From the NCBI GenBank assembly GCA_002440945.1, contig DJWG01000027.1, positions 10,024 through 43,612 on the forward strand: 33,589 nucleotides of DNA, read 5' to 3'. The notes below the pieces were generated by a model that had not been told where the DNA came from, did no database searches, and saw only the letters and a list, made by a program, of their open reading frames with translations. This document shows positions 16,717-24,464 of the stretch, piece after piece. The position numbers were made by a program, and so were the translations under genes. Origin of the DNA: Rhodobacteraceae bacterium UBA6236 (lineage in GTDB: Bacteria > Pseudomonadota > Alphaproteobacteria > Rhodobacterales > Rhodobacteraceae). How positions within the stretch are numbered: the stretch's first letter is position 1; each line of letters starts with the position of its first letter.

Positions 16717-17902
16717 GGCTGATCCCTGGCTTTCGATCATCGGCATCGGCGAAGACGGCCTGCCGGGCCTATCCGATGCCGCCCGCAATGCGCTTGCGCA
16801 AGCGGAAATCGTTTTCGGCGGGCCGCGGCATCTGGACCTGGCGGCGGCGGGCGGTCGAGGGCGGTCTTGGCCGGTCCCGTTTTCCACCGCGCCGGTGCTG
16901 GCGCTGCGCGGGCGGCGCGTCGCGGTGCTGGCTTCGGGCGATCCGTTCTGGTTCGGCGCGGGCGGCAGCCTCAGCGCCGATCTGGAACCGCCGGAATGGC
17001 GCTGCCACCCGGCGCCCTCGACCTTCGCGCTGGCGGCGGCACGGCTTGGCTGGCGGCTTGAGGCGACGGTCTGTCTGGGTCTGCACGCCATGCCGTTCGA
17101 GCGTCTGGTGCCGCATCTGTCGAAGGGCGCGCGGATCCTTTGTCTTCTGCGCGATGGCGCGGCCCCGAAGGCGCTGGCCGATTGGCTGGTGGCGCGGGGA
17201 TTCGGGGACAGCGATCTGCAGGTGATGGAGGCGCTGGGCGGGCCGCAGGAACGGGTTCGCCCTGCGCGGGCTGACGGGTTCGCCCTGGACGACGTGCGCG
17301 CCCCGGTCGCCGTGGCGCTGGAGGTGCGGGGCGGCACGGGCCTGTCGCTGGCGCCGGGCCGTCCCGAAGCGGTTTTCGCCCATGATGGCCAGATCACCAA
17401 GGCACAGGTCCGGGCGCTGACCATCGCGGCGCTTGCGCCTTTGCCGGGCGAGGTGCTTTGGGACATCGGCGGCGGGTCGGGCAGCGTTTCGGTCGAATGG
17501 TGCCGTCTGGCAGCGGGGGCGCGGTCCTTCGCCATCGAGGCGAAGCCCGCGCGCGCGGAAAACATCCGCGCCAACGCGGCGGCCTTCGGCCTTGATGACC
17601 GTCTGACCGTGGTGGAGGGCGCGGCGCCGCATGCTCTTCGCGGGTTGCCGGCACCCGACGCGGTGTTCATCGGCGGCGGCGGCGACGAGGCATTGCTTGA
17701 GGCGCTTTGGCCGCTGATGCCTGGCGGCTGCCGGCTTGTCGGCAATGCCGTGACGCTGGAGACGGAGGCGCTCTATGCGCGTTGGTCCGGTGTGAAGGGC
17801 GGCACGCTGACGCGGATCGAGATTGCCGGCGCTGCCCCCCTGGGGCGGATGCGCGGCTGGTCGGCGGCGCGGCCGGTGGTGCAGTGGAGCGTGGTCGCAT
17901 GA
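16715..17902 (+). CDS. cobL: precorrin-6Y C5,15-methyltransferase (decarboxylating) CobL
   Basis: Two-domain enzyme (CbiE plus CbiT) that methylates precorrin-6B at C-5 and C-15 and decarboxylates the acetate side chain at C-12. The 395-residue protein has an N-terminal tetrapyrrole methylase half (IGIGEDGLPGLSDAARNA near residue 10, LASGDPFWFGAG near 75) and a C-terminal Rossmann SAM-methyltransferase half with WDIGGGSGSVSVEW near 250. Start ATG 16715 follows AAGGAC and interlocks with the divergent cobK start; the frame upstream reads through cobK antisense and is ignored. It overlaps cobE by 4 bp. Confidence 0.95.
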   Translation: MADPWLSIIGIGEDGLPGLSDAARNALAQAEIVFGGPRHLDLAAAGGRGRSWPVPFSTAPVLALRGRRVAVLASGDPFWFGAGGSLSADLEPPEWRCHPAPSTFALAAARLGWRLEATVCLGLHAMPFERLVPHLSKGARILCLLRDGAAPKALADWLVARGFGDSDLQVMEALGGPQERVRPARADGFALDDVRAPVAVALEVRGGTGLSLAPGRPEAVFAHDGQITKAQVRALTIAALAPLPGEVLWDIGGGSGSVSVEWCRLAAGARSFAIEAKPARAENIRANAAAFGLDDRLTVVEGAAPHALRGLPAPDAVFIGGGGDEALLEALWPLMPGGCRLVGNAVTLETEALYARWSGVKGGTLTRIEIAGAAPLGRMRGWSAARPVVQWSVVA

Positions 17903-18267
17903 TCGCCGCGGGTCTGGGCTTTCGCGCCGGGGCGGATGCGGCGGCCTTGCGCGCGGCGCTGTTGGCGGCGGGCGCGGATCTGACGCGGATCGGCTGTCTG
18001 GCGACCATCGCCGACAAAGCGGCCGCGCCGGCGCTGCTGGAACTGGCGGCGGAACTGGGCTTGCTGGTCCGGGCGATATCGGCCACCGACATGGCGGCGC
18101 AGGAAGTCCTGACGCATTCGCCCCGGGTGGTTGCCTTGCGCGGCACCGGATCGGTGGCCGAGGCGGCGGCGCTGGCGGCTGCGGGGCCGGGCGCGCGGCT
18201 GAAGGGCCCGCGGGCGGTATCGTCCTGCGGGCAGGCGACGGCGGCGCTGGCGGAGGTCGGCGCATGA
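17899..18267 (+). CDS. cobE: cobalamin biosynthesis protein CobE (CbiG C-terminal-like)
   Basis: Small protein homologous to the C-terminal domain of CbiG. It is found in aerobic cob operons, but its biochemical role is not settled; binding or channelling of ring intermediates has been proposed. The 122-residue protein shows [20 protein letters not shown] at the start and the CobE signatures [20 protein letters not shown] and [18 protein letters not shown] 17899 overlaps the cobL stop. The stop codon TGA at 18265-18267 lies within dispersed repeat copy E, so the C terminus may have been set by insertion of that repeat. Confidence 0.9.
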   Translation: MIAAGLGFRAGADAAALRAALLAAGADLTRIGCLATIADKAAAPALLELAAELGLLVRAISATDMAAQEVLTHSPRVVALRGTGSVAEAAALAAAGPGARLKGPRAVSSCGQATAALAEVGA

Positions 18268-18290
18268 GTATTTGGACAAAGAAGAAGCAG
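18263..18290 (+). repeat. dispersed intergenic repeat, copy E (GAGTATTT/AAAGAAGAA variant)
   Basis: Reads ATGAGTATTTGGACAAAGAA followed by GAAGCAG, between cobE and cobM. It supplies the cobE stop codon and is flanked by ATGA at 18264-18267 and ATGA at 18302-18305, the latter being the cobM start. Removing the 38 bases between these would recreate the 4-bp ATGA overlap seen at most other junctions of this operon. Confidence 0.7.
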
Positions 18291-18301
18291 GAGCGGCGGG
18301 A

Positions 18302-19087
18302 ATGACGGTGCATTTCATCGGGGCGGGGCCGGGGGCGGCGGATCTGTTGACGCTGAGGGGACGCGATCTGATCGCCGCCTCGCCGGTCTGTCTTTACGCC
18401 GGGTCGCTGATCCCCGAAGGCGTCTTGGCGCATTGCCCGGCGGGTGCGCGAATCGTCAATACCGCGTCCCTGTCGCTGGACGAGATCGTCGCCGAGATCG
18501 CGGCGGCCCATGCGGCGGGGCTGGATGTGGCGCGGCTTCATTCCGGGGATCTGTCGGTCTGGTCGGCGATGGGCGAACAGTTGCGGCGGCTGCGGGATCT
18601 GGAGATTCCCTATGACGTGACGCCGGGGGTGCCGTCCTTCGCCGCCGCCGCCGCCGCGCTGGGGGCGGAACTGACCTTGCCGGGGCAGGCGCAATCGGTG
18701 GTGCTGACCCGCACATCCGGGCGTGCGACGGCGATGCCGGAGACCGAGAACCTGTCGGCCTTCGCAGCCACCGGCGCGGTGCTTGCCATTCACCTATCGG
18801 TCCATGTGCTGGACAAGGTCATCGCCGATCTGACGCCGCATTATGGCGCCGATTGCCCGGTGGCGGTGATCTGGCGCGCCAGCTGGCCCGACCAGCGGAT
18901 CGTGCGCGCGACGCTCGGGACGCTGCAAACGGCCGTAGGCGCCGAGATGGAGCGCACCGCGTTGATCCTTGTGGGGCGGACGCTTTCGGCAGAGGGCTTT
19001 GGCGAAAGCCGGCTTTACGCGGGCGATTACGACCGGCGCTATCGCCCGGTGGGCACGCATCCGCGCTTCCCGGACACCGGCGCATGA
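18302..19087 (+). CDS. cobM: precorrin-4 C11-methyltransferase CobM
   Basis: SAM-dependent methylation of precorrin-4 at C-11, giving precorrin-5. The 261-residue tetrapyrrole methylase has [16 protein letters not shown] near residue 5, the family-typical [24 protein letters not shown] near 80, and [15 protein letters not shown] near 108. I start at ATG 18302, preceded by GCAGGAGCGGCGGG; the 10-codon extension from 18272 is made of repeat copy E and is unlikely to be translated as part of CobM. Its end overlaps cobB by 4 bp. Confidence 0.96.
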   Translation: MTVHFIGAGPGAADLLTLRGRDLIAASPVCLYAGSLIPEGVLAHCPAGARIVNTASLSLDEIVAEIAAAHAAGLDVARLHSGDLSVWSAMGEQLRRLRDLEIPYDVTPGVPSFAAAAAALGAELTLPGQAQSVVLTRTSGRATAMPETENLSAFAATGAVLAIHLSVHVLDKVIADLTPHYGADCPVAVIWRASWPDQRIVRATLGTLQTAVGAEMERTALILVGRTLSAEGFGESRLYAGDYDRRYRPVGTHPRFPDTGA

Positions 19088-20394
19088 TCCCGGCGGGGAT
19101 CATCGTTTCGGCCCCCGCCTCGGGCACCGGCAAGACCACGGTCACGCTGGGACTGGCGCGGGCCTTTGCGCGGGCAGGGGTCACGGTGCAACCCTTCAAG
19201 TCCGGCCCGGATTACATCGATCCGGCCTTCCATACGGCGGCGGCGGGACGGGTCTCGGTGAACCTTGACAGCTGGGCCATGTCGCCGGGGATGATCCGGG
19301 GGCTGATCGGTCGGGCGAGCGGGGCGGATCTGGTGATCGCCGAAGGCTCGATGGGGCTTTTCGATGGCGTGGTCAGGCCGGGCGCGACGGGCAATGGATC
19401 AAGCGCCGATCTGGCCGCGCTGACGGGCTGGCCGGTGGTGCTGGTGCTCGATGTCTCGGGGCAAGCGCAATCGGCGGCGGCGGTGGCGCGCGGCTTTGCC
19501 GCCATGCGGCCCGAGGTGCGGATCGCGGGGGTTGTCCTGAACCGGGTGGCGAGCCCCCGGCACGAGGCGCTGGTGCGGGCCGGCATGGCCGAGGCCGGGA
19601 TCGCGGTTCTTGGCGCGCTGCCGCGCCGCGATGCGCTGGCGCTGCCGGAGCGGCATCTGGGCCTTGTGCAGGCCGAAGAGACGACTGGCCTTGAGACGAT
19701 GCTTGAGGCCGCGGCGGATTTCATCGCCGCGCACCTGGATTTGACGGCGATCCGCGCCGCCGCGGGTGGCCATGTCGCGGTCGAAACACCCCCACGCCTG
19801 ACGCCTCCGGGCCAGCGGATCGCCTTGGCCCGCGATGCGGCCTTTTCTTTCGTTTATCCGCACCTTCTGGATGGCTGGCGCGCGTCCGGGGCCGAGATCC
19901 TGCCCTTTTCGCCGCTGGCCGACGAAGCCCCCGATCCCGGCGCCGATGTCGTCTGGATGCCCGGAGGCTATCCAGAACTTCACGCGGGCGCGCTTGCCGC
20001 CGCGCGGAACTATCTGGCGGGCCTGCGGACCTTTGCCCGGACGCGCCCGGTTCACGGCGAATGCGGCGGCTACATGGCGCTGGGCACCGCGCTGATTGAC
20101 AAGACCGGCGCGCGGCACGAAATGGCGGGGCTTCTGGGCCTTGTCACAAGCTACGAGAAACGCCGCATGCATCTGGGCTACCGCCTTGCCACGCTGGACA
20201 CCGCCATCCCCGGTCATCGGACCGGCGCGCGCCTGCGCGGGCATGAATTCCATTACTCGACCATCCTCCACCAGCCCGACGCGCCGCTTGCCCGGGTGAT
20301 CGACGCGAATGGCGACGCGGTGGCCGAAACCGGATCGCGCCGGGGCCATGTCACCGGCACCTATTTCCACCTGATCGCCGAGGACGCGGCATGA
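19084..20394 (+). CDS. cobB: hydrogenobyrinate/cobyrinate a,c-diamide synthase CobB
   Basis: Glutamine-dependent amidase acting on the a and c side chains of hydrogenobyrinic acid, just before cobalt insertion by CobNST. The 436-residue protein has the ATPase domain with [19 protein letters not shown] at the N terminus, [13 protein letters not shown] near residue 40, EGSMGLFDG near 87, and a C-terminal triad-type glutamine amidotransferase domain with Cys near 327 in [11 protein letters not shown] and a late His (GTYFHL). The frame is open upstream within cobM; ATG 19084 overlaps the cobM stop. It overlaps cobA by 4 bp. Confidence 0.96.
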   Translation: MIPAGIIVSAPASGTGKTTVTLGLARAFARAGVTVQPFKSGPDYIDPAFHTAAAGRVSVNLDSWAMSPGMIRGLIGRASGADLVIAEGSMGLFDGVVRPGATGNGSSADLAALTGWPVVLVLDVSGQAQSAAAVARGFAAMRPEVRIAGVVLNRVASPRHEALVRAGMAEAGIAVLGALPRRDALALPERHLGLVQAEETTGLETMLEAAADFIAAHLDLTAIRAAAGGHVAVETPPRLTPPGQRIALARDAAFSFVYPHLLDGWRASGAEILPFSPLADEAPDPGADVVWMPGGYPELHAGALAAARNYLAGLRTFARTRPVHGECGGYMALGTALIDKTGARHEMAGLLGLVTSYEKRRMHLGYRLATLDTAIPGHRTGARLRGHEFHYSTILHQPDAPLARVIDANGDAVAETGSRRGHVTGTYFHLIAEDAA

Positions 20395-21107
20395 GCGGCT
20401 TTGTCTCTTTCGTTTCCTCCGGCCCCGGCGACCCGGAGCTTCTGACGCTGAAGGCGGTGGCGCGGCTGCAGGCGGCGGATGTGGTGCTGTTCGATGACCT
20501 CTCTTCGGGGCCGATCCTCGCCCATGCGCGCGAGGGCGCCGATCTGGTGGGCGTGGGCAAGCGGGCCGGACGGCTGTCGCCGAAGCAGGATCATGTGAGC
20601 CGCCTTCTGGTCGATTACGCCCAGACCGGCGCCCGGGTCGTGCGGCTGAAGTCGGGCGATTCGGGGATGTTCGGGCGGCTGGAGGAAGAGATCACCGCCC
20701 TGCGTGCGGCAGGCATCGGTTACGAGGTGATCCCCGGGGTCAGTTCGGCCATGGCGGCGGCAGCGGCGGCGGGCATTCCGCTGACGCGGCGGCTGACGGC
20801 GCGCCGGGTGCAGTTCGTGACCGGACATGACGTGACCGGGTCGCTGCCCGGCGATCTGAACCTTGCGGCGCTGGCCGACCCTTCGGCCACCACCGTGATC
20901 TTCATGGGCAAGCGCACATTCCCCGAACTGGCCGGGCTGCTGATCGGCGCGGGGCTTTCGCCCCAGACACCCGCGCTTCTGGCCGAAAGCGTCTCGACAC
21001 CGGCCCAGAAGATCACCCGCGGCACCGTGGGCACCATGGCCGACCTGATCGCGGCCGAAGCCGAGGACGGCCCGGCGCTGATCCTGATCGGGCCGCTCGC
21101 GGAATGA
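20391..21107 (+). CDS. cobA: uroporphyrinogen-III C-methyltransferase CobA (SUMT)
   Basis: Committing step: two SAM-dependent methylations of uroporphyrinogen III to precorrin-2. The 238-residue protein is a stand-alone SUMT without CysG or HemD domains. It has VSSGPGDPELLTLKA at residues 7-21, VLFDDLSS, VGKRAGRLSPKQDH near 62, RLKSGDSGMFGRLEEE near 84, VIPGVSSAMAAAAAAGIPLT near 110 and FMGKRTFPEL. The usual KHS/PQEEIN stretch is replaced by RLSPKQDHVSRLL, as in other alphaproteobacterial CobA. It overlaps cobB and the following small ORF by 4 bp each. Confidence 0.95.
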   Translation: MSGFVSFVSSGPGDPELLTLKAVARLQAADVVLFDDLSSGPILAHAREGADLVGVGKRAGRLSPKQDHVSRLLVDYAQTGARVVRLKSGDSGMFGRLEEEITALRAAGIGYEVIPGVSSAMAAAAAAGIPLTRRLTARRVQFVTGHDVTGSLPGDLNLAALADPSATTVIFMGKRTFPELAGLLIGAGLSPQTPALLAESVSTPAQKITRGTVGTMADLIAAEAEDGPALILIGPLAE

Positions 21108-21274
21108 ACGGGGACACCTTCACGGTCGGCGCCAGCTGTCTGGGCGGGCAGGGCGGCGTGGCCCAGGCGCTGAAGGCGGCGATCGAAACCTCGGGCGCAA
21201 GGGCAACCCTGCGCGGCACCTCTGGCGTTGGACCGACTGGCGTCACGGATGTGACTCACGATACCGGATACTGA
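21104..21274 (+). CDS. small ORF (56 aa) between cobA and cobF, function unknown
   Basis: ATG 21104 overlaps the cobA stop as ATGA, like most junctions in this operon, and the frame runs 56 codons to TGA 21272. The peptide begins MNGDTFTVGASCLGGQGGVA. It has no membrane segment and one Cys, and I recognise no family. Third-codon GC is high in the first half as in neighbouring genes but falls in the second half (TCT, GTT, GGA, ACT, GAT), so the 3' part may be decayed or non-coding. cobF follows 18 bp later with its own AAAGGA site. It could be a real coupled small protein, a relic of a longer gene, or chance. Confidence 0.45.
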   Translation: MNGDTFTVGASCLGGQGGVAQALKAAIETSGARATLRGTSGVGPTGVTDVTHDTGY

Positions 21275-21292
21275 ACAAAGGACCGCCCGCGC

Positions 21293-22042
21293 ATGATCGA
21301 ACTTCTCCTCATCGGCATCGGCACCGGCAACCCCGATCACCTGACGCTTCAGGCGATCAAGGCGCTCAATTCCGCCGATCGGGTGCTGATCCCGCTGAAG
21401 GGCGAAACCAAGGCGGATCTGGCGGAACTGCGCCGCCAGATGTGTGACTCCGTCCTGACCAACCCGGCGACCGAGGTGGTCGAATTCGACCTGCCGGTGC
21501 GCGATGCGGCCAACCCCTCCTACCGCCGGGGCGTCGATGACTGGCACGACGCCATCGCCGAGGTCTGGCTGAACGCGCTGGCCCCCCTGAAGGGCACCGG
21601 CCGCGCCGCGCTGCTGGTCTGGGGCGATCCCTCGCTTTACGACAGCTCGCTCCGCATCGCCGAACGGCTTGCGAAACGGATACCGCTGAAGGTCACGGTG
21701 ATCCCCGGCATCACCGCGCTGCAGGTGCTGACCGCCGCCCATGCGATCCCGCTGAATGACATCGGCGCGCCGGTCGTCATCACCACCGGCCGCCGCCTGC
21801 GCGATGAAGGCTTTCCGGCCGGCTGCGACCGCGCCGCGGTGTTCCTCGATGGCGAATGCTCCTTCCAGCACCTGCCGCCCGAGGATCTGACAATCTGGTG
21901 GGGCGCCTATGTCGGCATGGCCGAACAGATCCTGATCGCCGGCCCCGTCTCCGAGGTCGCGCAGCGCATCATCGACACCCGCGCCAGGGCCCGGGCCGAA
22001 CATGGCTGGATCATGGACATCTACCTTCTCTCCCGCGCCTGA
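21293..22042 (+). CDS. cobF: precorrin-6A synthase (deacetylating) CobF
   Basis: Removes the extruded acetyl group from precorrin-5 and methylates C-1, giving precorrin-6A; this enzyme is specific to the aerobic pathway. The 249-residue protein begins ELLLIGIGTGNPDHLTLQA, contains VLIPLKGETKADLAELRR near residue 40, VWGDPSLYDSSLRIAERL near 107 and VIPGITALQVLTAAHAIPLN near 138, the typical CobF signatures. The start ATG has AAAGGA ten bases upstream. It is the last cob gene of the operon, followed by a 94-bp gap with repeat copy F. Confidence 0.95.
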   Translation: MIELLLIGIGTGNPDHLTLQAIKALNSADRVLIPLKGETKADLAELRRQMCDSVLTNPATEVVEFDLPVRDAANPSYRRGVDDWHDAIAEVWLNALAPLKGTGRAALLVWGDPSLYDSSLRIAERLAKRIPLKVTVIPGITALQVLTAAHAIPLNDIGAPVVITTGRRLRDEGFPAGCDRAAVFLDGECSFQHLPPEDLTIWWGAYVGMAEQILIAGPVSEVAQRIIDTRARARAEHGWIMDIYLLSRA

Positions 22043-22051
22043 CCGATCCTC

Positions 22052-22088
22052 CTTCTTCTTTGCCCAAATACTCATGCCCCGCCGGATG
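22052..22088 (-). repeat. dispersed intergenic repeat, copy F (GAGTATTT/AAAGAAGAA variant)
   Basis: Read leftward: a GC-rich lead TCCGGCGGGGC, then ATGAGTATTTGGGCAAAGAA and GAAG. It lies ten bases after the cobF stop. It links the two variants, because it has the same GC-rich lead as copies A and D but the core of copies E and G. Confidence 0.75.
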
Positions 22089-22136
22089 CGCGCGGCGCGG
22101 CTTGAGAGGCGGCCCCCGAACCCCCATCTAGGCGCC

Positions 22137-22751
22137 ATGTCCGATGATCTTTTTCCAGAAATCCGCGCCTGTCGCCTGTGCGCGCAGCGTTTTGCCGCCA
22201 CGGCCACCGCCCATGAACCCCGTCCCGTCGCCTGGTTCCGCCCCGGGGCGCGGATCCTGATCGCGGGTCAGGCGCCCGGCGCGCGGGTCCATGCGTCTGG
22301 AAAGCCGTTCACCGATCCCTCGGGCGACCGGTTGCGGGATTGGCTGGGCCTCAGCGAGGCCGAATTCTACGACCTCGACCATGTCGCAGTGGTGCCGATG
22401 GCATTCTGTTTTCCGGGCTACGATGCCAAGGGCTCCGACCTGCCGCCGCCGCGCCTTTGCGCGGAAACCTGGCACGATCGGGTGATGGCGGCGCTGCGCC
22501 CCGGCTTGCGCCTGATCGTCCCGGTGGGCGGTCCCGCGCACCGCTACCATCTGGGAAAAGCCGCAGGCCCCGGCGTCACCGCGACGGTGGCGGCCTGGCG
22601 CGATCACGCGCCGCGCGTCTTTCCCTTGCCCCATCCGTCCTGGCGGAATACGGCGTGGCTGAAACGCAATCCCTGGTTCGCGGACGACCTGCTGCCCGTC
22701 CTGCGTGCCGAAGTCCGAAAGGCGCTGGATGACCGAGACGACCCCGCTTGA
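22137..22751 (+). CDS. uracil-DNA glycosylase family protein (family 4-like, 4Fe-4S)
   Basis: Base-excision repair enzyme fold expected to remove uracil from DNA. The 204-residue protein has the active-site motif GQAPGARVH at 44-52 followed by GKPFTDPSGDRLR, the second motif HPSWRNTAW at 166-174, and four cysteines Cys12, Cys15, Cys91 and Cys108. The C-x2-C and C-x16-C spacing fits the iron-sulfur site of family 4 enzymes. The motif deviates from the classic GEAPGxxE, so substrate range is open. ATG 22137 gives MSDDLFPEIRACRLC; the frame upstream crosses repeat copy F and the end of cobF. It overlaps the next gene by 23 bp. Confidence 0.85.
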   Translation: MSDDLFPEIRACRLCAQRFAATATAHEPRPVAWFRPGARILIAGQAPGARVHASGKPFTDPSGDRLRDWLGLSEAEFYDLDHVAVVPMAFCFPGYDAKGSDLPPPRLCAETWHDRVMAALRPGLRLIVPVGGPAHRYHLGKAAGPGVTATVAAWRDHAPRVFPLPHPSWRNTAWLKRNPWFADDLLPVLRAEVRKALDDRDDPA

Positions 22752-23514
22752 CCTGGCCCATGCCGCGATGGAGGCCGCGCCCGACGACGCCAGTGCCCGC
22801 CTGCGCTTTTACGCCACCCTTGCCGACATCGAACTGATCCTGATGCTTAGCGCCGAACCGGAAGGCGATGCCCCGATCGCCCCGGCGATCTACGATCTGG
22901 ATGGCGGGCGCTACGTCCTGGCCTTCGACAGCGAAGATCGCCTTGCAGCCTTTGCCGAAGCGCCGGCGCCCTATGCCGCGCTTCCGGGCCGGGTGATCGC
23001 GCAGCAACTGGCCGGGCAGGGGATCGGCATCGGCCTGAACCTTGGCGTGGCACCCTCTGCCTTTCTGATGCCCGCCGACGCCACCGAATGGCTTGCCAAT
23101 ACGCTCGCCCAGTCGCGCCCCGCTGGCACCGTCGATGCGGCGATCGAGCCCTGCGCCCAGACCTTGCCGGAGGCGTTGCTTGCGGCGCTCCGCGACAAGA
23201 TCCTCCGCCTTGCGGGCCACGCAGACCGTGCGCTCATCCTTGGCACGGGCGGGGGCCGCCATCTGCTGGCCTTCATCGCCGCCCGCCCCGGCGCCGAAGA
23301 GGCGCTGGCCAAGGCGGTGGCCGAGGCGCGCGCCTTTTCGGGCATCGAGGCGCCGCTGGATGTGGCTTTCCTTGGCCCCGATGACCGCCGCCTTCCCCGG
23401 CTGGAAACGGTGGCCGAGGTGATCCCCGTCCCGCCCGCGCCCAAGCCCGACCTGCGCGAGGTTCCGGGCGCCGCGCCGGGGATGGACCCGGATCGCCCGC
23501 CGAAGCTGCGCTAG
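22729..23514 (+). CDS. SseB family protein
   Basis: The 261-residue protein has the N-terminal SseB domain (about residues 1-125: the LRFYATLADIELILML strand, then YVLAFDSEDRLAAFA and an ALPGRVIAQQLAGQGIGIGL block) and a C-terminal SseB-type region. SseB proteins are named from an enhanced serine-sensitivity phenotype; molecular function is unknown. The tail is Pro-rich and has no membrane segment. ATG 22729 lies within the glycosylase gene, so the two are probably co-translated. It ends 4 bp before the stop of the convergent dehydrogenase gene. Confidence 0.8.
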   Translation: MTETTPLDLAHAAMEAAPDDASARLRFYATLADIELILMLSAEPEGDAPIAPAIYDLDGGRYVLAFDSEDRLAAFAEAPAPYAALPGRVIAQQLAGQGIGIGLNLGVAPSAFLMPADATEWLANTLAQSRPAGTVDAAIEPCAQTLPEALLAALRDKILRLAGHADRALILGTGGGRHLLAFIAARPGAEEALAKAVAEARAFSGIEAPLDVAFLGPDDRRLPRLETVAEVIPVPPAPKPDLREVPGAAPGMDPDRPPKLR

Positions 23515-23518
23515 GGCG

Positions 23519-24460
23519 TCAATACCCCGCCTTGCGGTCGACAAGGTGCAGAAACGGCTTTCCCGCCTCGCCGCGGCGGATGTTTTCCGCGATGACATGC
23601 GCGGCCGTGCCGGGCCGGGTATCGGCGGCGATATGCGGTGTCACCGTCACCTTCGGATGCGCCCAGAAGGGATGGTCGGCGGGCAGCGGCTCGGTTCGGA
23701 AGACATCCAGCGTCGCATGGGCGATCTGCCCGCTGTCGAGCGCCGCGATCAGGGCCAGATCGTCGATCAGCGCGCCGCGACCGGGATTGATGACAAAGGC
23801 GCCCGGCGCCAGAAGTGGAAGCGTTTCGGCGTTCAGCACGTTCTGCGTGGCGGGCGTATTGGGCAGCAGCGTCACGACGATCTTCGCCCCTGAAAGCGCC
23901 TCGGCCAGACCTTCCGTCCCGGACAGGCAGCGGATGCCCGGCACATCGCGGGGGGTCCGCGACCAGCCGGTGACGGGGAAGTTCAGCGCCGCCAGTGCCC
24001 GCGCCGCAGCCGATCCCAATTCCCCCAACCCAAGGACCGTGACGCGCCGTTCGCGCGCTAGCGGCGGGATGGTGTCGTTGCGCCAGATGCCGTCCTGCCC
24101 GTGGATATGGGTATCCATGCCAAGGTGATGGCGCAGCACATGGCCGGTCACATATTCGACCATGCCTTCGGTCAGCCCCGGATCGACCATCCGGCACAGG
24201 GGTTGCGTCAGCGTCGCATTGCCCACGATCCGTTCCACCCCTGCCCAAAGGTTCAGGACGGCCTTGGCGCGGGTATAGGGGGTGAAATCCGAAATGATCC
24301 CTGTGGGCGCAAAGACGATGTAATCGACGGAGGCGGGATCCTCGGGCGCCTCGGTCACGATCCGCGCCTCGATCCCGGCGTCCTTCAGGGCGGCGGGCAG
24401 GGGGCCTTCGTATTCCGGCCAGAGGTTCGGGCCGGCGGCGAAGAAGACAGTCAGGGGCAT
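23519..24460 (-). CDS. 2-hydroxyacid dehydrogenase, glyoxylate/hydroxypyruvate reductase A-like
   Basis: NAD(P)H-dependent D-2-hydroxyacid dehydrogenase, most like GhrA, which reduces glyoxylate and hydroxypyruvate. The 313-residue protein has the nucleotide-binding GLGELG at 144-149, and the catalytic set Arg228 (INPGRGALID), Glu257 (FRTEPLP) and His276 (TPHIAA). It lies 4 bp after rodA on the same strand and is the last gene of the mre-mrd run, which may only reflect compact packing. Its tail converges on the SseB gene. Substrate is inferred from family likeness. Confidence 0.88.
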   Translation of the reverse strand: MPLTVFFAAGPNLWPEYEGPLPAALKDAGIEARIVTEAPEDPASVDYIVFAPTGIISDFTPYTRAKAVLNLWAGVERIVGNATLTQPLCRMVDPGLTEGMVEYVTGHVLRHHLGMDTHIHGQDGIWRNDTIPPLARERRVTVLGLGELGSAAARALAALNFPVTGWSRTPRDVPGIRCLSGTEGLAEALSGAKIVVTLLPNTPATQNVLNAETLPLLAPGAFVINPGRGALIDDLALIAALDSGQIAHATLDVFRTEPLPADHPFWAHPKVTVTPHIAADTRPGTAAHVIAENIRRGEAGKPFLHLVDRKAGY

Positions 24461-24464
24461 GGGC

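Noticed and set aside
16717..17745. Long N-terminal extension of CobK
   Set aside because: It is the antisense of cobL; the ATG at 16716 yields the canonical CobK N terminus and has its own ribosome site.
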